A stretch of DNA of 64,000 nt from assembly GCF_000731985.1 (NCBI RefSeq), contig NZ_JNCS01000010.1, forward strand, positions 62,001 through 126,000. The letters are read 5' to 3'. Positions 1-9,087 of the stretch are shown here, in pieces. The translations under genes were made by a program, and so were the position numbers. The stretch's first letter is position 1. Every line of letters begins with the position of its first letter. The stretch comes from Natrinema altunense (lineage in GTDB: Archaea > Halobacteriota > Halobacteria > Halobacteriales > Natrialbaceae). A model generated the notes under the pieces. That model was given only the letters and a program-made list of their open reading frames with translations, did no database searches and had not been told where the DNA came from.

Positions 1-434
1 TGTGATGACACCATGACGATGTCGCGATCGGCGGCCGCCAGCCGCTCCAAGAGGAGGTCGATCGTCTCGTCGGGGCCGACGGCGGCGGTCCAGAACTGGT
101 CTTCGACCGGCTCGGCCGCGTCGAGTTCGTCCGCCAGATCGTCGACGATCGACTCGTATTGATCGGCTTTCTCCTCGAGTTCCCGTTTCTTGTCCTCGAG
201 CAGGCGGTCGAGCGCCGTCGTGGGTTCGACGGCGACGTACTTCTTCGGCCGGCTCGCGGTCTGGGTCCGGACCAGGTTGTACTGTTCGATACTGTTGAGC
301 ACGTCGTAGATCCGCCCCATCGGGACGTCACTCGCCCGTGACAACTCCTTGGCCGTCGTCGGGCCGGTGGTGAGCAGCGATCGGTAGGCTCGAGCTTCGT
401 ACTCGGAGAGCCCGAGGTCCCTGAGACTGGCCAT
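1..434 (-). CDS. TrmB-family transcriptional regulator (3' part cut by window edge)
   Basis: About 144 residues are visible, running off the left edge. The N-terminus (MASLRDLGLSEYEARAYRSL) and the following AKELSRASDVPMGRIYDVLN segment form the winged helix-turn-helix of TrmB/sugar-type regulators. A heptad-like region around residues 75-105 (LEDKKRELEEKADQYESI) fits the dimerising coiled coil, and the start of the C-terminal effector domain follows. The ATG at 434 is chosen because a TATA-like tttatggc lies at about 459-466, leaving essentially no 5' leader. TrmB proteins usually control sugar or central-carbon genes, but the target here cannot be told. Confidence 0.85.
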   Translation of the reverse strand, partial: MASLRDLGLSEYEARAYRSLLTTGPTTAKELSRASDVPMGRIYDVLNSIEQYNLVRTQTASRPKKYVAVEPTTALDRLLEDKKRELEEKADQYESIVDDLADELDAAEPVEDQFWTAAVGPDETIDLLLERLAAADRDIVMVSS

Positions 435-515
435 GTCACAACGGACCGACCGAAGCGCCATAAACGCTACGATAGTTTGATACGTAGCCGTCCTCGGGCG
501 TTTCGAGGCCGAACG

Positions 516-2162
516 TCAGTCGAGAAGGGACTGGACGCGTTCGCTCAACTCGTCCGGAGTTTCGGCAGCCGCTGACGAGCGGTCGCCCCGTTCGGCACGC
601 GCCGTTCCGGCCGCGAGATCGGCGTCGGGGACGACGACCTTTTCGTGGTCCGCGAGTCGGAGCGCCGCACGGTGGAGATCCGCCCCGGGTGCGGCGGCGA
701 CCCTGATCACCAGCGGCCCCTCGAGCAGTCGGGACGCGGCCGTCGCGTAGCGGGCGACCTGAACGGTAAACCGATCGCTCGCCCCCGCGAACGCTTCGAG
801 GGTCTCTCGGGCGAACTCACGGTAGCGCTCGTCCCCGGTGAGGGCGGCCAGATCGATCAGCGCGTCCGCGAACGCGACGTTCGAGTCCAACGGCCGGAGC
901 GGCCGGTCGCACAGACCGACGCCCTCGGCGGGACCGTCGAGGAACGAGTCCTCGTCGTGGAGTCGGTCGATCGTCGCCTCCGCGACGGCCGTCGCGTCCT
1001 CGCGGACGGCAGTCTCGATGGTACTGGCGGCCGTCGTCAGCGCCGCCAGCACGCGGGCCTGATTCGCGAGGAGCGGAACCGCGTCGCCATCGGCATCGCG
1101 TTCGACCGCCTCGTCGCGTGCGTGAACGACGACGCCGTCCTCGAGCAGGTCCTCCCGAAGGGTCGCGAGCGCACGCTCTGCGTACCGGCGGGCCCGGTCG
1201 TCGTCGGTGTAGGCGTAATAGGTGAGCAGCCCTTCGATGGCCAGGGCGTTCGACCCCGCGAAGACGCCGTCGTCGACCGGCGGCTCGTCGGCGGCCGCTC
1301 GCTCGGTCGCGTCGAGGCTGTGGGCGTCGTCCTCGCCGGGGGCCTGACTGTTCGCGAAGGCGTCGGCATCGGCGTTCCACAGCGTCGTCGTGAGGAAGTC
1401 GATCGTGCGATCGGCGGGCTCGCGGTACTCGTCCTTACCGGTGTGAAGGTAGGCGTTGGCGAACGCCCGCACGAGCGCACCGTTCGAGTCTAAGAGCTTC
1501 TCGCGTTGGAGCCCGGACCAGTCGCGGTCGGTCGCGAACCGATAGAAGCCGCCGTCGTACTCGTCTAGCAGGTTCGCACCGACCGCGTCGTACGATCGCA
1601 GCGCCATCTCGCGGTCCCGTTTGAGCGCGAACTCGAGGGCGTCGGGCAGCGGGAACTTGGGGCTTTGACCCCAGCCGCCCGCGGTCTCGTCGTAGCTGTC
1701 GGAGAGTTGGCCGAGCATGGCCGACTCGATGTCGGCTGTCAACGCGCCGGCCGGCGGGTTGTCCTCGCGGAGCGGTCGGGGGATACGCGCTGCACCGTCG
1801 CCTTTCGTGTCCCACATGGTTCGGACGCTGTCGAGGACCTGTCGCATCCCGTCGGGACCGAGATAGCCCGCACCGGTCAGGACCGTGCCGTCGGGTGCGA
1901 GAAAGACCGTCGACGGAAAGCCGCCCATGTTGTACCGGTCGCGAACGCGCGGGTACCGGTCCACGTCGGCCCGTACTGGGACGAAACTGTCGTTGACGTT
2001 GGCCGCGATGCGGGGCTCGGCGTAGGTTTCCGCGTCCATCTCGTGGCAGTGATCGCACCACGTCGCGGTCAACGAGAGCAAGACGGGAACGTCAGCCGCT
2101 GCAGCCTCGTCGAAGGCGTCCCGTCCCCACTCGCGCCACTCGACGCGGGTCGTATCGTCCAT
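516..2162 (-). CDS. Thioredoxin-domain DUF255 (YyaL/SSP411-like) protein
   Basis: 548 residues. The N-terminal thioredoxin-like domain carries WCDHCHEM with Cys36 and Cys39, followed by GGFPSTVFLAPDG with the cis-Pro region. The remainder is an alpha/alpha-barrel-like domain related to N-acylglucosamine 2-epimerases, with the family motif WGQSPKFPLPDALEFALK at about residue 165 and DSNVAFADALIDLA near the end. Family members are often 600-700 residues, so this is a short archaeal form. The biochemical role is not established; a redox or chaperone-like function is inferred from the CxxC. The gene is divergent from fxsA. Confidence 0.85.
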   Translation of the reverse strand: MDDTTRVEWREWGRDAFDEAAAADVPVLLSLTATWCDHCHEMDAETYAEPRIAANVNDSFVPVRADVDRYPRVRDRYNMGGFPSTVFLAPDGTVLTGAGYLGPDGMRQVLDSVRTMWDTKGDGAARIPRPLREDNPPAGALTADIESAMLGQLSDSYDETAGGWGQSPKFPLPDALEFALKRDREMALRSYDAVGANLLDEYDGGFYRFATDRDWSGLQREKLLDSNGALVRAFANAYLHTGKDEYREPADRTIDFLTTTLWNADADAFANSQAPGEDDAHSLDATERAAADEPPVDDGVFAGSNALAIEGLLTYYAYTDDDRARRYAERALATLREDLLEDGVVVHARDEAVERDADGDAVPLLANQARVLAALTTAASTIETAVREDATAVAEATIDRLHDEDSFLDGPAEGVGLCDRPLRPLDSNVAFADALIDLAALTGDERYREFARETLEAFAGASDRFTVQVARYATAASRLLEGPLVIRVAAAPGADLHRAALRLADHEKVVVPDADLAAGTARAERGDRSSAAAETPDELSERVQSLLD

Positions 2163-2294
2163 ACCGGACCCAGGTGAGTCCGCGGCGTAAGCCCTTCGTT
2201 CGCTCGCACCCCATCGAGCGGGCCGCGAGCGGCGGCGATTCCGTTCGTGGAACGAGAGTAAAGGATTTTCACCCTTCGGTGGCTATATCCGGGT

Positions 2295-2888
2295 ATGCTC
2301 CGGTGGATCTTCGCGCTGTTGCTCATCCCGTTTCTCGACGCCGTCTTGCTCGCGGTGATCGTCACCCAGTTCGGATTCATCAGCTGGGTCGGGATGGTGC
2401 TGCTCGTCGTGCTGACGGGACTCGTCGGGATGCTCCTCGTTCGTGCGGAAGGGCGGCGAACGATCCGGAAGATGCAACGGACGATGGCCGCGGGCCAGCC
2501 GCCGACCAACGAACTGCTCGACGGGGGCCTGCTGATCGCCGCCGGAGCGTTCCTGTTGACTCCCGGGCTGGTGACCGACGTCATCGGCTTCCTACTCGCC
2601 GTTCCGCTGACACGGATTCCGATCCGGGCCGCCCTCAAGCGCTTCGTGATCGTTCCCTACGCGGACAAGAAGACCGGCGGGTTCGCCAGCGGCACCGTCT
2701 GGACGTTCGGCTTCCCGGACGACGAGACGGCGGGCAACGCCACCGAATCGACCAACAGCGGGACGTACGACCTCGGCGACGACGCCTACACCGTCGACGA
2801 AAACGACGACTCGTATACGATCGACTTCGGCGACGAGCACGCCGACGACGCGGACGACGACCGGGACGACGATCCCCTCGCTCGGTAG
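2295..2888 (+). CDS. fxsA: FxsA-family membrane protein
   Basis: 197 residues. The first 130 match the FxsA family (in E. coli, linked to phage-exclusion suppression). There is an N-terminal hydrophobic pair (LLLIPFLDAVLLAVIVTQFG, then GMVLLVVLTGLVGMLLV), a cytoplasmic loop, and the signature LLDGGLLIAAGAFLLTPGLV followed by TDVIGFLLAVPLTR. The last 60 residues are a very acidic tail (DDDRDDDPLAR end) typical of haloarchaeal additions. It sits alone between a divergent DUF255 gene and tRNA-Ile. The ATG at 2295 directly precedes the first membrane segment. Confidence 0.88.
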   Translation: MLRWIFALLLIPFLDAVLLAVIVTQFGFISWVGMVLLVVLTGLVGMLLVRAEGRRTIRKMQRTMAAGQPPTNELLDGGLLIAAGAFLLTPGLVTDVIGFLLAVPLTRIPIRAALKRFVIVPYADKKTGGFASGTVWTFGFPDDETAGNATESTNSGTYDLGDDAYTVDENDDSYTIDFGDEHADDADDDRDDDPLAR

Positions 2889-2967
2889 CGATTCCCACGG
2901 GTCCCGGAGAAAGAAACGCTTAAACGTCCCACCGGGCAACTACTGAGTGCGAAGAAGGCGGCGACGC

Positions 2968-3041
2968 GGGCCAATAGCTCAATTAGGTTGAGCGCCACTC
3001 TGATAAGGTGGAGGCTCTCGGTTCAAATCCGAGTTGGCCCA
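2968..3041 (+). tRNA. tRNA-Ile (GAU)
   Basis: A complete 74-nt cloverleaf. The acceptor GGGCCAA pairs with TTGGCCC (3034-3040) with discriminator A3041. D-stem GCTC/GAGC, anticodon stem CCACT/GGTGG with loop CTGATAA (anticodon GAT at 3002-3004), variable loop AGGCT, T-stem CTCGG/CCGAG with loop TTCAAAT. CCA is not encoded. A short T-run (tactttt) follows directly and may terminate transcription. Confidence 0.97.
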
Positions 3042-4162
3042 TACTTTTGCGGCGAACAACTTCTCGAGCCGCAGATGTGCAAATGTAGATCTCTACTCGG
3101 ATCTGAATGACGGAAGCCACAGCCCAGGAGCGAACGAAGCGAGCGACCCGGCACGTCTTCCGGTGGTCCGAATCCGGGTTGACCTCCTTCTCGTCACGAA
3201 CGAATTCGTGAATGGCACCCCCGTGTGACTGCGGACACTGTCGTCTCGATCGAACCGAAACCCGACTCCTAGCGGTTGCGACTGACGAAAATCGGAGGGC
3301 TCGAAAGCAGCGAGGCGCTCGACGGCCTCGCAGTCCGCGGGAGAGACACGGACTCGAGCGCCGGAACAGCCATCACTCGCGTGGGAAGTCCCCACCGGTT
3401 ACCGTTCGAAGGCTGCGATAACCGGACGGACTGATAGCGGACCGCAGATGCATCCATCGGAGACTAACCGCAGTCGCTGACGGAACGATTCATTATTCCA
3501 CAGAACGACAGAGTACTATAGGAAAAGACATGTATGGAGGGTTATATCGGGACGATCAGTTGCTGACTGCCAACGGTGGGCGAGCCGTGGAAATCAATCC
3601 CTACGGCGTTAGCGGTCGCTTCGTCGCTCGACTCGTCCAATCACCTGGTGGGGAAAGAGGTCGGTCCGGTTTCAGCGCTCCGACTCAGATGGATCTGACG
3701 AGTAGTCACTCACGGGAACCTGCACCGACCGGTTCGAAACAATGATGGGACAGGACAGTTGGCATAGCGTATTCGGTCCGTATACGTACGTATTCAAATA
3801 AGTATAATTAATACCCCAGTATTCTACTATATAAATGTCAGACCAAATATCTAACTGAACGAGAGTCAGATGGCGGCACACAGCGGAGCGAGATTCGGCG
3901 GCGTCTGATAACCCGACTGCCTCTCGCGACCGATCGGAGACGTATCGACTGGGTCGGACGACCTCGATTACAAATATATGATTGTAAAGCATAGGCATCG
4001 GTTCGCGGCGACGGTCGCAGTCGATACCGCGTCGGTCCCGCGGGCCGTCGCCGTCGACGACCGGCGACGAGTACCACCGACGCGGTCGTGGCTGTCCGCT
4101 CGCGGACCGTTCGCTTCGGGTTGCGTCGCGACCGAACGGGCCAGCCGCGAACACCGTTTCGA
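3042..4162. other. Gene-poor stretch downstream of tRNA-Ile
   Basis: About 1.1 kb with no open reading frame that shows haloarchaeal coding character. It contains a degenerate copy of the tRNA 3' end at 3165-3186 and an AT-rich patch at about 3765-3860 (for example tataattaataccc and ctactatataaat) that stands out from the GC-rich surroundings. A 71-codon frame at 3530-3745 has a TATA-like tactata upstream, but its protein shows no recognisable feature. A decayed integrated element is one possible reading; nothing here proves it. Confidence 0.4.
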
Positions 4163-4522
4163 TCACGGCACGATCGGTGCGAGCAACGGCTCGCGGGAGA
4201 TCAGGAGAACGACGTTGTTGCTCGCAAAGAGGGTGTACAGGACCACGACGGTCAGGACGAAACCGACATCGAACGGCCTCGAGAGGACGTGACCGATCCC
4301 GATCACGAATCCGGCGTAGACGAGAGCGGCGAAAACGACGCCGACGATCCCGAGGAGATCGTACAAGAACACCGTCATAGGATTCAGTTCGTACGCGTAC
4401 GGGACGGTAAAGAACAGGATCGTCGCGACGAGATCGACGAACCAGACGGTGAAAAACGCGGCGCGGAGGCTGGCGGGACCCGGCCGATCGAACCCGATCT
4501 CGAGCGGGGACGGTTCCGTCAT
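4163..4522 (-). CDS. Small four-helix membrane protein (DUF5658-like)
   Basis: 119 residues from the ATG at 4522 (MTEPSPLEIGFDRPGPAS). Four predicted membrane spans follow: AAFFTVWFVDLVATILFFTV, then FLYDLLGIVGVVFAALVYAG, FVIGIGHVLSRPFDVGFVLT and VVVLYTLFASNNVVLL. The NPMTVFLYDLLG pattern after the first span resembles haloarchaeal DUF5658 proteins, a family without known function. An in-frame upstream extension to 4600 exists but is low in hydrophobic or conserved character, so the shorter start is preferred. Family assignment is from pattern memory only. Confidence 0.65.
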   Translation of the reverse strand: MTEPSPLEIGFDRPGPASLRAAFFTVWFVDLVATILFFTVPYAYELNPMTVFLYDLLGIVGVVFAALVYAGFVIGIGHVLSRPFDVGFVLTVVVLYTLFASNNVVLLISREPLLAPIVP

Positions 4523-4766
4523 CGTAATTCGACCCAGGCGACTCCGAGCATTACGCGTTGTACTTGCTGGTTCCGGCCGATGGGTCTCGTTCACAACCAT
4601 CGATAGCGGCGAGACACGACCGGCGATGAGCGGGCTCGAGAGGGACGGACCGCACCGCGGTGGCCGGCTATAGTAGCCACTGCATCACTGCACCCTGATC
4701 GTGCGACAGCTGTGCGATGGGTGTGTGAATCGTGTCAGTGGGGACGATACTCGAGTGGCAGTCGTC

Positions 4767-5225
4767 TCACCCGTCGGACGGGAGCCGTGGGAAGTCGGGA
4801 TCGGGACACCCGTTCGGTTTCGAGGGAACGCGTCGGTACGCATGTAACTCGCCGTCCGTAGCGGCGGTCAGCAGGATGTCGTCCGGCGCGATAGTAGCGA
4901 AGCGATCGACCGGTAACACGAGTTGATCGACGACCGATTCGCCGTCCTCCAACAGGAGGACGACGTGCTCCCCATCAACGATGCGGTCGACGACGCCGAT
5001 GTACAGATCAGTGCCGTCGAGGAGATCGCCGATCTCGCCATCGGCCGACGACGCCGGACCTCGAGAGCCTGGTCGCCCACGTCTCGGGGTCGACGCGTGC
5101 TCGGGTCGGTCGGCGGACGTTCCGGTCGTCGCACCGGCAGTCGTCACTGCGGTGACCGCTCCCGTACTCAGGGCACCGATTGTTCGGAGAACTGTCCGTC
5201 GCGATCGTCGGGAGTGATCCGACAT
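4767..5225 (-). CDS. Tat-exported DUF3006-domain protein
   Basis: 152 residues from the ATG at 5225. The start MSDHSRRSRRTVLRTIGALS carries a twin-arginine motif (SRRTVLR) followed by an alanine/threonine-rich hydrophobic stretch, indicating Tat export. A Ser/Gly/Pro/Arg-rich linker leads to a C-terminal domain (about residues 75-140) with GVVDRIVDGEHVVLLLEDGE, then VDQLVLPVDRF and APDDILLTA. That is the DUF3006 pattern: small beta-rich domains of about 70 residues, often cytosolic in Bacillota. The function is unknown. The gene stands alone, transcribed away from the IclR gene. Confidence 0.7.
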   Translation of the reverse strand: MSDHSRRSRRTVLRTIGALSTGAVTAVTTAGATTGTSADRPEHASTPRRGRPGSRGPASSADGEIGDLLDGTDLYIGVVDRIVDGEHVVLLLEDGESVVDQLVLPVDRFATIAPDDILLTAATDGELHAYRRVPSKPNGCPDPDFPRLPSDG

Positions 5226-5707
5226 ACCACCGTTGGCCGCGGATTGACTGATAAACCCTCGGTCGGGTCCGATCGAGGGACGGGTCCGGACGGCCGAGTC
5301 AGTCGTTCGCCGAGATGTGCCCGAGCCAATACATCGATTCGCTATTTTTTGTGGTGATTGGCTGTTCTGCTGTGGGAGCGGAACACTGTTCGGGGAACAA
5401 CGCCTGGTTTTCGAGGGAGGTCCCGGATACACACTGCAGACGGGCAGTTGCGTACGGATATCGACGGTCGGACAGGCCGGCGGTTCGTACCCGACTGCGC
5501 CGTTCGCGCGTGAGTTTATTTTGAGGGAGCGCTATCCCAGTATACGGAACGACTCGTTCGTTCTCTGGGCAGTTAGTTCCGGACAGCAAAATAAACGCCG
5601 TGTAACGAGCGTCCATCGACCCGGACGATCGATCTTCGCCGTCCGCGTTTCGGTCGGTGAAACGCTCGGCGGGACGGGAATGACCGCGACCGATACTCGC
5701 GGGCTGG
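5226..5707. other. Intergenic region without supported gene
   Basis: 480 bases between the DUF3006 gene (start side) and the stop of the IclR gene. Short frames on both strands have no start-proximal promoter signal and no recognisable domain. A T-rich element (gctattttttgtgg, about 5341-5354) and several AT-rich steps could belong to a promoter for a small RNA, but no structure supports one. Confidence 0.4.
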
Positions 5708-6472
5708 TTAGCCGTAGGCGAGCGTTACTTTGATCTCGCCGGCTTTGTTCCGAAGTCGCGTCGGAAGTTCGTCGTGAACGTAGTCGTCGGTGAACCGACT
5801 GGTCGGTCCGAAGACGGCCAGCGACCCGAGGAACTCATCGTCGGGCGTATAGACCGGGACGGCGACCCCGCGAAGGCCTTCCATGTGTTCCTGATTGTTC
5901 ACCCCGTATCCCCGATCACGGATTCGCTCGAGTTCGTCGAACAGCGCCTCGGGATCGGTGATCGTGTTCCTCGTGATCGTCTCGAGACCGATGTCGTCGA
6001 TGTAGTCGGCGACCGCGGCATCGTCCCACTCCGCGAGAATGACTTTGCCCGACGCCATCGAGTGCAGCGGCCGCCGGTGGCCGATCATCGTGTTCGAGAG
6101 GCTCCCGTAGCGATGGACGTAGACGGCCTCGCTGGCCTCTTCGACGATGAACACCGCGCGTTCGTCCGTCTCCTGACCGAGTTCGAAGACGGCTCGCTTG
6201 GCCGCCGTGTATCCCACCTTCCGGGAGCGGGCTTGCTCGCCGAGTTCGACGAAGCGGAAACCGACGTAGTACGCGCCGTCGCGCTCGATCACGTAGCCCA
6301 GATCGATCAGCGTCTGGAGGTGACGGTAGACGGTGCTCTTAGGCAGGTCCGTCCGCTCGGTGAGAGTCGCGATCGTGACGCCTTCCTCGTCTTTGAGCGC
6401 CTCGAGGAGTGCAAACGTTTTCCGCGTCGTCGAGACGCCCGCTCCGCCGGTCTCGTCCCCGTCCGTTCCCAT
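5708..6472 (-). CDS. IclR-family transcriptional regulator
   Basis: 254 residues from the ATG at 6472 (MGTDGDETGGAGVSTTRKTF). The N-terminal winged helix contains KTFALLEALKDEEGVTIATL and DLPKSTVYRHLQTLIDLGYV. The C-terminal GAF-like effector domain contains the family's GHRRPLHSMASGKVILAEW and GVNNQEHMEGLRGVAVPVY segments. IclR regulators bind small organic acids and control catabolic operons. It lies 177 bases downstream of, and co-directional with, the glutaryl-CoA-dehydrogenase-like gene and near the TRAP transporter, so it is the likely local regulator of that module (inference). A longer in-frame start at 6562 exists but adds unconserved residues. Confidence 0.9.
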   Translation of the reverse strand: MGTDGDETGGAGVSTTRKTFALLEALKDEEGVTIATLTERTDLPKSTVYRHLQTLIDLGYVIERDGAYYVGFRFVELGEQARSRKVGYTAAKRAVFELGQETDERAVFIVEEASEAVYVHRYGSLSNTMIGHRRPLHSMASGKVILAEWDDAAVADYIDDIGLETITRNTITDPEALFDELERIRDRGYGVNNQEHMEGLRGVAVPVYTPDDEFLGSLAVFGPTSRFTDDYVHDELPTRLRNKAGEIKVTLAYG

Positions 6473-6649
6473 ACGCGATACTATTCGCACGTCGCAATCA
6501 ATGTTCCGGAGACTGGGATCCGAATGTCGCCGAACGGAACGGACGTTCCGGATCCGACTCAACCGGGTGGGGCGAGCGGACGTGCTGGACGCTGAGTGCG
6601 AAAGCCGAACGCGATCGAGAAGCGGAAAACGGGTTCGAACGGTCGGCGA

Positions 6650-7813
6650 TTACTGGTAGGCGGGGATACCGGTGAACTCCTCGCCGAGAACGAGCGTGTG
6701 GATGTCGTGGGTTCCCTCGTAGGTGTAGACCGTCTCCATATTGGACATGTGACGCATCGGCGAGTAGTCCGTCGTAATGCCGTTACCGCCGAGCATTTCC
6801 CGGGCGATCCGGGCCTGATCCCGGGCCATCCGCACGTTGTTTCGCTTCGACATCGAGACGTGCTGTGGGCGCATCTCACCGCGCTCTTTGAGTTCGGCGA
6901 GCCGGTGGGCCAGCAGTTGCGCCAGCGTGATCTGGGTTCCCATCTCCGCGAGCTTGCGCTGTTGGAGCTGGAATCGACCGATCGGGCCGCCGAACTGGTC
7001 GCGGTCCGTCGCGTACTGGCGGGCCTCCTCGAAGCAGTCCCGCGCCGCGCCGACCGCGCCCCAGGCAATGCCGTAACGGGCCTGCGTGAGACAGGACAGC
7101 GGCCCCTTCATGCCCTCGATGCCCGGGAGGACGTTCTCCTCGGGCACGTGGACATCGTTCAGGCCGATCTCGCCCGTGATCGAGGCCCGCAGCGAGAGTT
7201 TGTCGTCGATCTTGTTGGTCGTGACGCCGTCGCGGTCGGTCTCGACGAGGAACCCGCGAACGGGGTCGTCCGCGGCCGACTTGTCACGCGCCCAGACGAT
7301 AGCAACGTCAGCGATCGGCGAGTTCGTGATCCACGTCTTGGAGCCGTTCAGCACGTAGCCGTCGCCGTCGCGCTCGGCGCGGGTCTCCATCGCCGACGGG
7401 TTCGAGCCGTGTTCGGGTTCGGTCAGGCCGAAGCAACCGATCGCCTCGCCCCGTCCCATGTCCGGGAGCCACTCCTCTTTCTGCTCCTCGCTCCCGTAGG
7501 CGTGGATCGGGTACATGACCAGCGCGCCCTGGACCGACGCCATCGAGCGCAGCCCCGAGTCCCCCGCCTCGAGTTCCTGCATCAGGAGTCCGTAGGCCGT
7601 CTCCGAAACGTTCGGCGAGCCGTAGCCCTCGAGATTGGGCGCGTAAAAGCCGAGTTCGCCCATCTTCGGGATGAGGTCCTTGGGAAACGTCCCTTGTTCG
7701 AAATGCTCGCCGATGTCGGGCTTGACGTGTTCGTCGACGAATTCGCGGGCCGTGTCCCGGATCATCCGCTCTTCTTGGCCGAGGTCTTCCTCGAGCTGAA
7801 CGAAATCCAGCAT
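6650..7813 (-). CDS. Glutaryl-CoA dehydrogenase-like acyl-CoA dehydrogenase
   Basis: 387 residues. It follows the GCDH subfamily rather than generic acyl-CoA dehydrogenases: DSGLRSMASVQGALVMYPIH at residues 85-104, CFGLTEPEHGSNPSAMETRA, KLSLRASITGEIGL, PEENVLPG, CLTQARYGIAWG, KRNNVRMARDQARIAREMLG and TYEGTHDIHTLVLG. The catalytic base is Glu366 in TYEGTHD. Glu82 and Arg89 match positions that contact the distal carboxylate in characterised GCDHs, supporting a dicarboxyl-CoA substrate such as glutaryl-CoA. The protein uses FAD and electron-transfer flavoprotein. It is divergent from the TAXI-TRAP genes with a shared 237-bp promoter region and next to an IclR gene, suggesting coupled uptake and degradation. 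Confidence 0.88.
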   Translation of the reverse strand: MLDFVQLEEDLGQEERMIRDTAREFVDEHVKPDIGEHFEQGTFPKDLIPKMGELGFYAPNLEGYGSPNVSETAYGLLMQELEAGDSGLRSMASVQGALVMYPIHAYGSEEQKEEWLPDMGRGEAIGCFGLTEPEHGSNPSAMETRAERDGDGYVLNGSKTWITNSPIADVAIVWARDKSAADDPVRGFLVETDRDGVTTNKIDDKLSLRASITGEIGLNDVHVPEENVLPGIEGMKGPLSCLTQARYGIAWGAVGAARDCFEEARQYATDRDQFGGPIGRFQLQQRKLAEMGTQITLAQLLAHRLAELKERGEMRPQHVSMSKRNNVRMARDQARIAREMLGGNGITTDYSPMRHMSNMETVYTYEGTHDIHTLVLGEEFTGIPAYQ

Positions 7814-8018
7814 ACCTAGACGTATGCAAATGGCACAATAGGTATTGCGATACTAGTTGTCACATGTGCCGTCGTCCTGAGGGGAGGAGGCGAGCGATCG
7901 GACCGGGACGGTCAGCGGCCGTTCCTCGTCAGCGTCGGAACGGTCGCGCGTGCTCGAATCGCATATATGACGGTCATATTAGTATTCTATCACGTATATT
8001 TTCGACAGATAACGGAAG

Positions 8019-8027
8019 TATTATTAC
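8019..8027 (+). promoter_or_regulatory. TATA-like box for the TAXI-TRAP operon
   Basis: The sequence tattatta here is centred about 28 bases before the ATG at 8051, the spacing expected for an archaeal TATA box driving a leaderless transcript. This supports the 8051 start over in-frame upstream ATGs at 7967 and 8036, which would lie before the inferred transcription start. Confidence 0.5.
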
Positions 8028-8050
8028 AGGTAGGTATGTATGGCATTGTC

Positions 8051-9079
8051 ATGGCGCACGAACGGAAATGCAGCGACAGCAGTACGACTCGGCGAGCACT
8101 CTTGGCAGCGACTGGCGTCGGAGCGGCGACGGCGCTGGCCGGCTGTTCGGGAGGCAACAGCAGTCAGACGACCGTCCGAATGCGGACATCGACCTCGGGC
8201 ACGACGGCCTACGGTGCGAACCAGGGGCTCGCAGGCGCGATTAACGACCAGACGGACGACCTCTTCGTCGAAGCCAAGACGAGCCAGGGGACGGAAGCGA
8301 ACATCGGCGCGCTCCAGAGCGAAGACGCCGAAATGGTGTACATCCAGAACTGGTCGGCCTACGATGTCCAACAGGGCAACGATCCTTTCGGTGAACTCGA
8401 CTTCGAGATGACACAGGTGTTCCACTACTACGACCTGCCGTGGTTCTTCATCACCGACAATACGGACCTCGAGACGCTGTCGGACATCGGCCCCAGCACG
8501 GCGGTGTCGCCGACGCCGAGCGGCTCCGGGACTGCACCCGCTCTCGAGAAGGCGCTCGGATACGCGACCGACGACTACGAGCGCGTCAGCGTCGGCTACA
8601 GTGGCCAGGGCAATGCGATGAACGAGAACCAACTCGACGTCGGCGTCGGGACGCTGATGAACTTCGTGTCGAACCCGTCCTGGCTCCAAGAAATCGCCAG
8701 CACGGTCGATTTGAAGGTTCTCGATGTCGAGGACTCGACCGCCCAAGCGTGGACGGACGACGAGCGGCTTCTCACTCAGTCCGTCGAGACCGACCAGATC
8801 GACGGTGCGGACACGCCGGGCGAGATTCCAGCCCCGACGTTCGCCTACAACTTTGTTTCGCGCGGTGACCTCGACTACGATACCGTCTACGCCTTCCTCG
8901 AGGCAATGCACGAACAGAAGGACGAACTTGCAGACTTCCACGCTCTGCTAGAAACCTTCGCGGAGGATTCGTTCTGGGTCAAGAACATGTACGACGGGGT
9001 CCCGTTCCATCCGGCCGCAGCCGACTTCTACGAGGAACTGGGTGTCTGGAGCGAGGACTTCGAGCGCGCCGACGAATAG
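8051..9079 (+). CDS. TAXI-family TRAP transporter solute-binding lipoprotein
   Basis: 342 residues. The N-terminus has a Tat-type signal with twin Arg14-Arg15 (TTRRALLAATGVG) and a lipobox LAGC ending at Cys32, so the mature protein is predicted to be a membrane-anchored lipoprotein. The binding domain begins VRMRTSTSGTTAYGANQGLA, the SGTT/GAN pattern of TAXI (TRAP-associated extracytoplasmic immunogenic) receptors, with SAYDVQQG and SPTPSGSGTAPALEKAL later. These receptors capture organic acids or amino acids for TRAP permeases. The fused permease starts 8 bases downstream, so the pair is an operon. The substrate is not deducible; the neighbouring acyl-CoA genes suggest an organic acid. Confidence 0.92.
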   Translation: MAHERKCSDSSTTRRALLAATGVGAATALAGCSGGNSSQTTVRMRTSTSGTTAYGANQGLAGAINDQTDDLFVEAKTSQGTEANIGALQSEDAEMVYIQNWSAYDVQQGNDPFGELDFEMTQVFHYYDLPWFFITDNTDLETLSDIGPSTAVSPTPSGSGTAPALEKALGYATDDYERVSVGYSGQGNAMNENQLDVGVGTLMNFVSNPSWLQEIASTVDLKVLDVEDSTAQAWTDDERLLTQSVETDQIDGADTPGEIPAPTFAYNFVSRGDLDYDTVYAFLEAMHEQKDELADFHALLETFAEDSFWVKNMYDGVPFHPAAADFYEELGVWSEDFERADE

Positions 9080-9087
9080 TACGACCG

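Noticed and set aside
3162-3186. Possible second tRNA gene
   Set aside because: Only a T-arm-to-acceptor-like segment is present, with no matching 5' acceptor, D-arm or anticodon arm upstream.
3672-4166. 164-residue frame on the minus strand in the gene-poor region
   Set aside because: It crosses an AT-rich patch, and the predicted protein has no conserved pattern and an atypical composition (many Tyr/Ile/Ser).
5317-5733. 138-codon frame upstream of the IclR gene's stop
   Set aside because: It overlaps the IclR coding end on the opposite strand, and neither composition nor motifs indicate coding.
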